Assembly: GCA_014208095.1 (NCBI GenBank)
Contig: JACHMT010000003.1
Span: 124,001 to 188,000, forward strand
Source: Actinospineispora eucalypti
Lineage (GTDB): Bacteria; Actinomycetota; Actinomycetes; Mycobacteriales; Pseudonocardiaceae
Reading direction: 5' to 3'
DNA: 64,000 bases
Shown piece after piece: positions 60,501 through 63,500 of this stretch. The translations under genes and the position numbers were made by a program. Below the pieces are notes generated by a model. The model saw only the letters and a program-made list of their open reading frames with translations, made no database searches and had not been told where the DNA came from. Numbering within the stretch: the first letter of the stretch is position 1; each line of letters opens with the position of its first letter.

Positions 60501-63500
60501 CAGTCACCGCCGTTGATCGTGCAGTCGGAGGCGCCGTTGCGGGACTGCACGTCGGTGTTGGTCTGCTCGGCCGTGGCCGGGGCGACCTGCGCGCCGGCGC
60601 TGTTCAGCACCGCCGGCGCCGCCTTGGTGATCGTGGTCTTCTCGGTGCGGCCGTCGGTGTTGGTGGCGGCGTTGCCCTTGCAGCCGGTGGCGCCCTGCGC
60701 GCAGCGGGCGGCGGCCTCGGCGGCCGGCGCCGGCGCGTCGGTGGAGTCAGTGCTGGTGTCACCGCCGGTCGGCAGGGCTTGCCAGCCGTAGCGGCCGGTG
60801 GACTCGTCCAGGCTGGCCGCCACCGTGGTGGTGGTGTCACAGCCGATGGTGGCGACCTCGCAGTGCGCCTTGCTGGTCGCGGAACCGTTCTCCTTGCGGC
60901 GCTGCGCGGCCTGCGCGGCGGTCTCGTCGTCCGGGGCGTTCTCCCGGGTGCGGGCGCCGGTGGAGTCGGTGTCGCAGGTGCCGTTGCGGGTGGCACAGTC
61001 CGCGCCGGCCTCGGTGATGGTGGCGTAGCCGGCCAGGGCACAGTCCTTGGTGCAGGCGCCGGTGGTCTGGGCGTAGCCCTCCTTCTTCCCCGCGCTGATC
61101 GAACCGGCCAGGTCGGTGTTGTCCGGCAGGGTCGGGGTGCGGCCGTTCTCGGTGCAGCCGCCTCGGGCCTGGCAGAACGTGTCCACCCCACGCGAATCGG
61201 CGTTGGCCGAGGTGTTGCACTCGCCGATGCCGCAGGTGGTGTTCGCGGTGGTGGCGCCGGCCTTGGTGTCGGTGCCACAGCCCTTGGCCGGGTCACAGAA
61301 CGCGTTCGCCGTCCGGTCGCCCGCGGTCACCGTGCTCGAACATCCGGAGATGCCGACCAGGCAGAAGCTCTGGTCCCGCTTCACCCGGCCCGTGGTGGGG
61401 TCGATCGCGGCGACCGAGCATTCGGCGAACGCGCCGGAGTTGGAGCAGGCGGCGCCGGCGCCATCGGCACCCGCATCGGCGCGGGCCGCGCGGCCGTACC
61501 CGGCGGCGGAGCGCAGTTCGGCGGTCTGGCCGAAGACGGTGTCGCGCTGGTCGTTGTAGGCGGCGGCCTGCTCGTCATACGCGGCCTGGGTGATCTTGCC
61601 GGCGTCCAGCTGCTTGCGCGCCTCGTCCAGCTGCCCCTTGGCGGTGCCCAGGTTCTGCTGGCCGGACACAACGTCGTTGAGCAGCTGGGAGTTGTACGGG
61701 TCGAGCTGGGCTAGCTGACTCTGCGACTGGTCGGCGGTGGTCTGGCGCGCCTGCTGGGCGGCGACCTGCTTGTCATAGTCGGCCTGCGCCAGCTTCCCGG
61801 CGTCGAGCTGGCCCTTCGCGGCGTCCAGGCTCTTCTGACCCTGGATCACCGCGAGCCGGTCATTGAGAGCCTTGGCGGTGGTCTGCTCCGAGTAGTTCGG
61901 GTCCCACCAGTTGACCGGCTGATCAGTGCTCTGGTTGGGGTCATCCAGCAGCTGCGGAGGGCCGCGGTTGGACAACGACTGGGGCTGGCGGGTCTGCAGG
62001 TTGCCATTGGCCAGCGCGCATTCGACGTCGCCTTCGCAGTTGGTGCCGGCGAACTGGCCCTCGCTGTTCAGGCCCCAGCTGTTGTCCTGGCCCGCCTGGC
62101 CTCCGGTTTGGCCGCCTTGGCCGGCGCCGGTGCCTTGGCCGTAGCGGCCGCTCGCGGCCAGAGCGTCGAGAACGTCCTGCGCGGCGGCGGTCAACAGCTG
62201 GCGGGCCTGGTCACCGGCCTGCTGCCCAGCCACCTGGCCGACCAGCCCGGACACCGCATCGGTCACCCCACCCAAAATCTGTGAGAAGTCATCCAGCGTG
62301 GCCGGCCGCGTCCCGTTCCCGCTGTTGGACCCACCCCCGACGTTACTGCCGCCGTTGCCGTTGGAGCTGCCGCCGTTGCCGCCAGCGTTGCCGCCGGAGA
62401 CCCCGAGGGTCTTGAGCAGGTCAGAGACGAAGTCGTTGGTCAGGTCGGTGATCTGCTCGGCCAACCCACCGCCGCGCTGACCCTGACTCTGCTGGTTCTG
62501 TAGGCCGGACTGGCCCCGACCACTCCCAGGGGTGCGGGACAGACCGAGGGAGTCGAACAGGTCGGACAGAAACTCTGACACCGAGTCACCGATCGACCCG
62601 GCCCTGTCCTGGCCCCGCATCGAGCCGGCGATCTTCCCGACCGTGTTGTGCTGAACCTGCGCCGGCTGCCGGCCCTCCCCTTGACCTTCGCTGTGACCGT
62701 GCAGGGTGTCCGTCAGCTGGTCGCGCAACTCGTCGAGCGCCTGCTCGGCGCGTCGCCCCGCCTTGTCGCCGGCGATCTTCGACACCATCCCGACGGCGCC
62801 ATCGACGAACCGCGACAGCACCCCGTCCAGGCCCTCCAGCTCCTCACCGCTCGTGGAGCGGGACTGGCGCCGGTCGCCACTGCGGGCATCCACGCCCCGG
62901 CCGGCGCTCCCGCGGGAAACACCCAACGCCTTGCGCAGGTCGGAGGTGAAGTCCTCGGTCAGCTCCTCAACCGAACCCGCCCGGCGGGTGGACTGGCTGG
63001 CGCCGCCCCCATTAACGGCGCCACCCGCACCACTGCCCCCACCGGTCAACAGCTGCTCGAACATTCCGTTGAGGGCCTGCCAGGTCTGCTGTCCGGCATC
63101 CTTGCCTGCGACCTGGGACACCAGCCCCGAGGCCAGGTCGGTGAAGTTGCCCAGCGCCTGCTCCACACTCATCGGCTGCGCGGCCTGCTGCTGACCCTGC
63201 TGCTGGGCCTGTTGCTGCTGGCCGGCGGCCTTGGCCTCGGCCATGAACGCGTCGTAGTACAAGCCCTCCCAGTAGTCCATGTCATCCGAGAACGGACCCG
63301 GATCACCCGACCCACCCTGCTGGCCGTGCTTGCCTTGCGGGCCGCCGGACCCCCCGAGCAGCTGAAGCAGCCCGGAGACGAAGTTGTTGGTGAGCTGGCC
63401 GATGGCCTGGCTCATGTTGTTCTGCTGAGTCGTCTGCTGCGCACCCTGCTGGCTCTGGCCGGTGTTGTTGCTGTTGCCGGTCGGGCGAGAGATGCCCAGC

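Noticed and set aside
52000..62000. CRISPR array or transposon within the repetitive right-hand part
   Set aside because: The repeats are irregular at DNA level and all are coding; no terminal inverted repeats or fixed-length spacers are seen.
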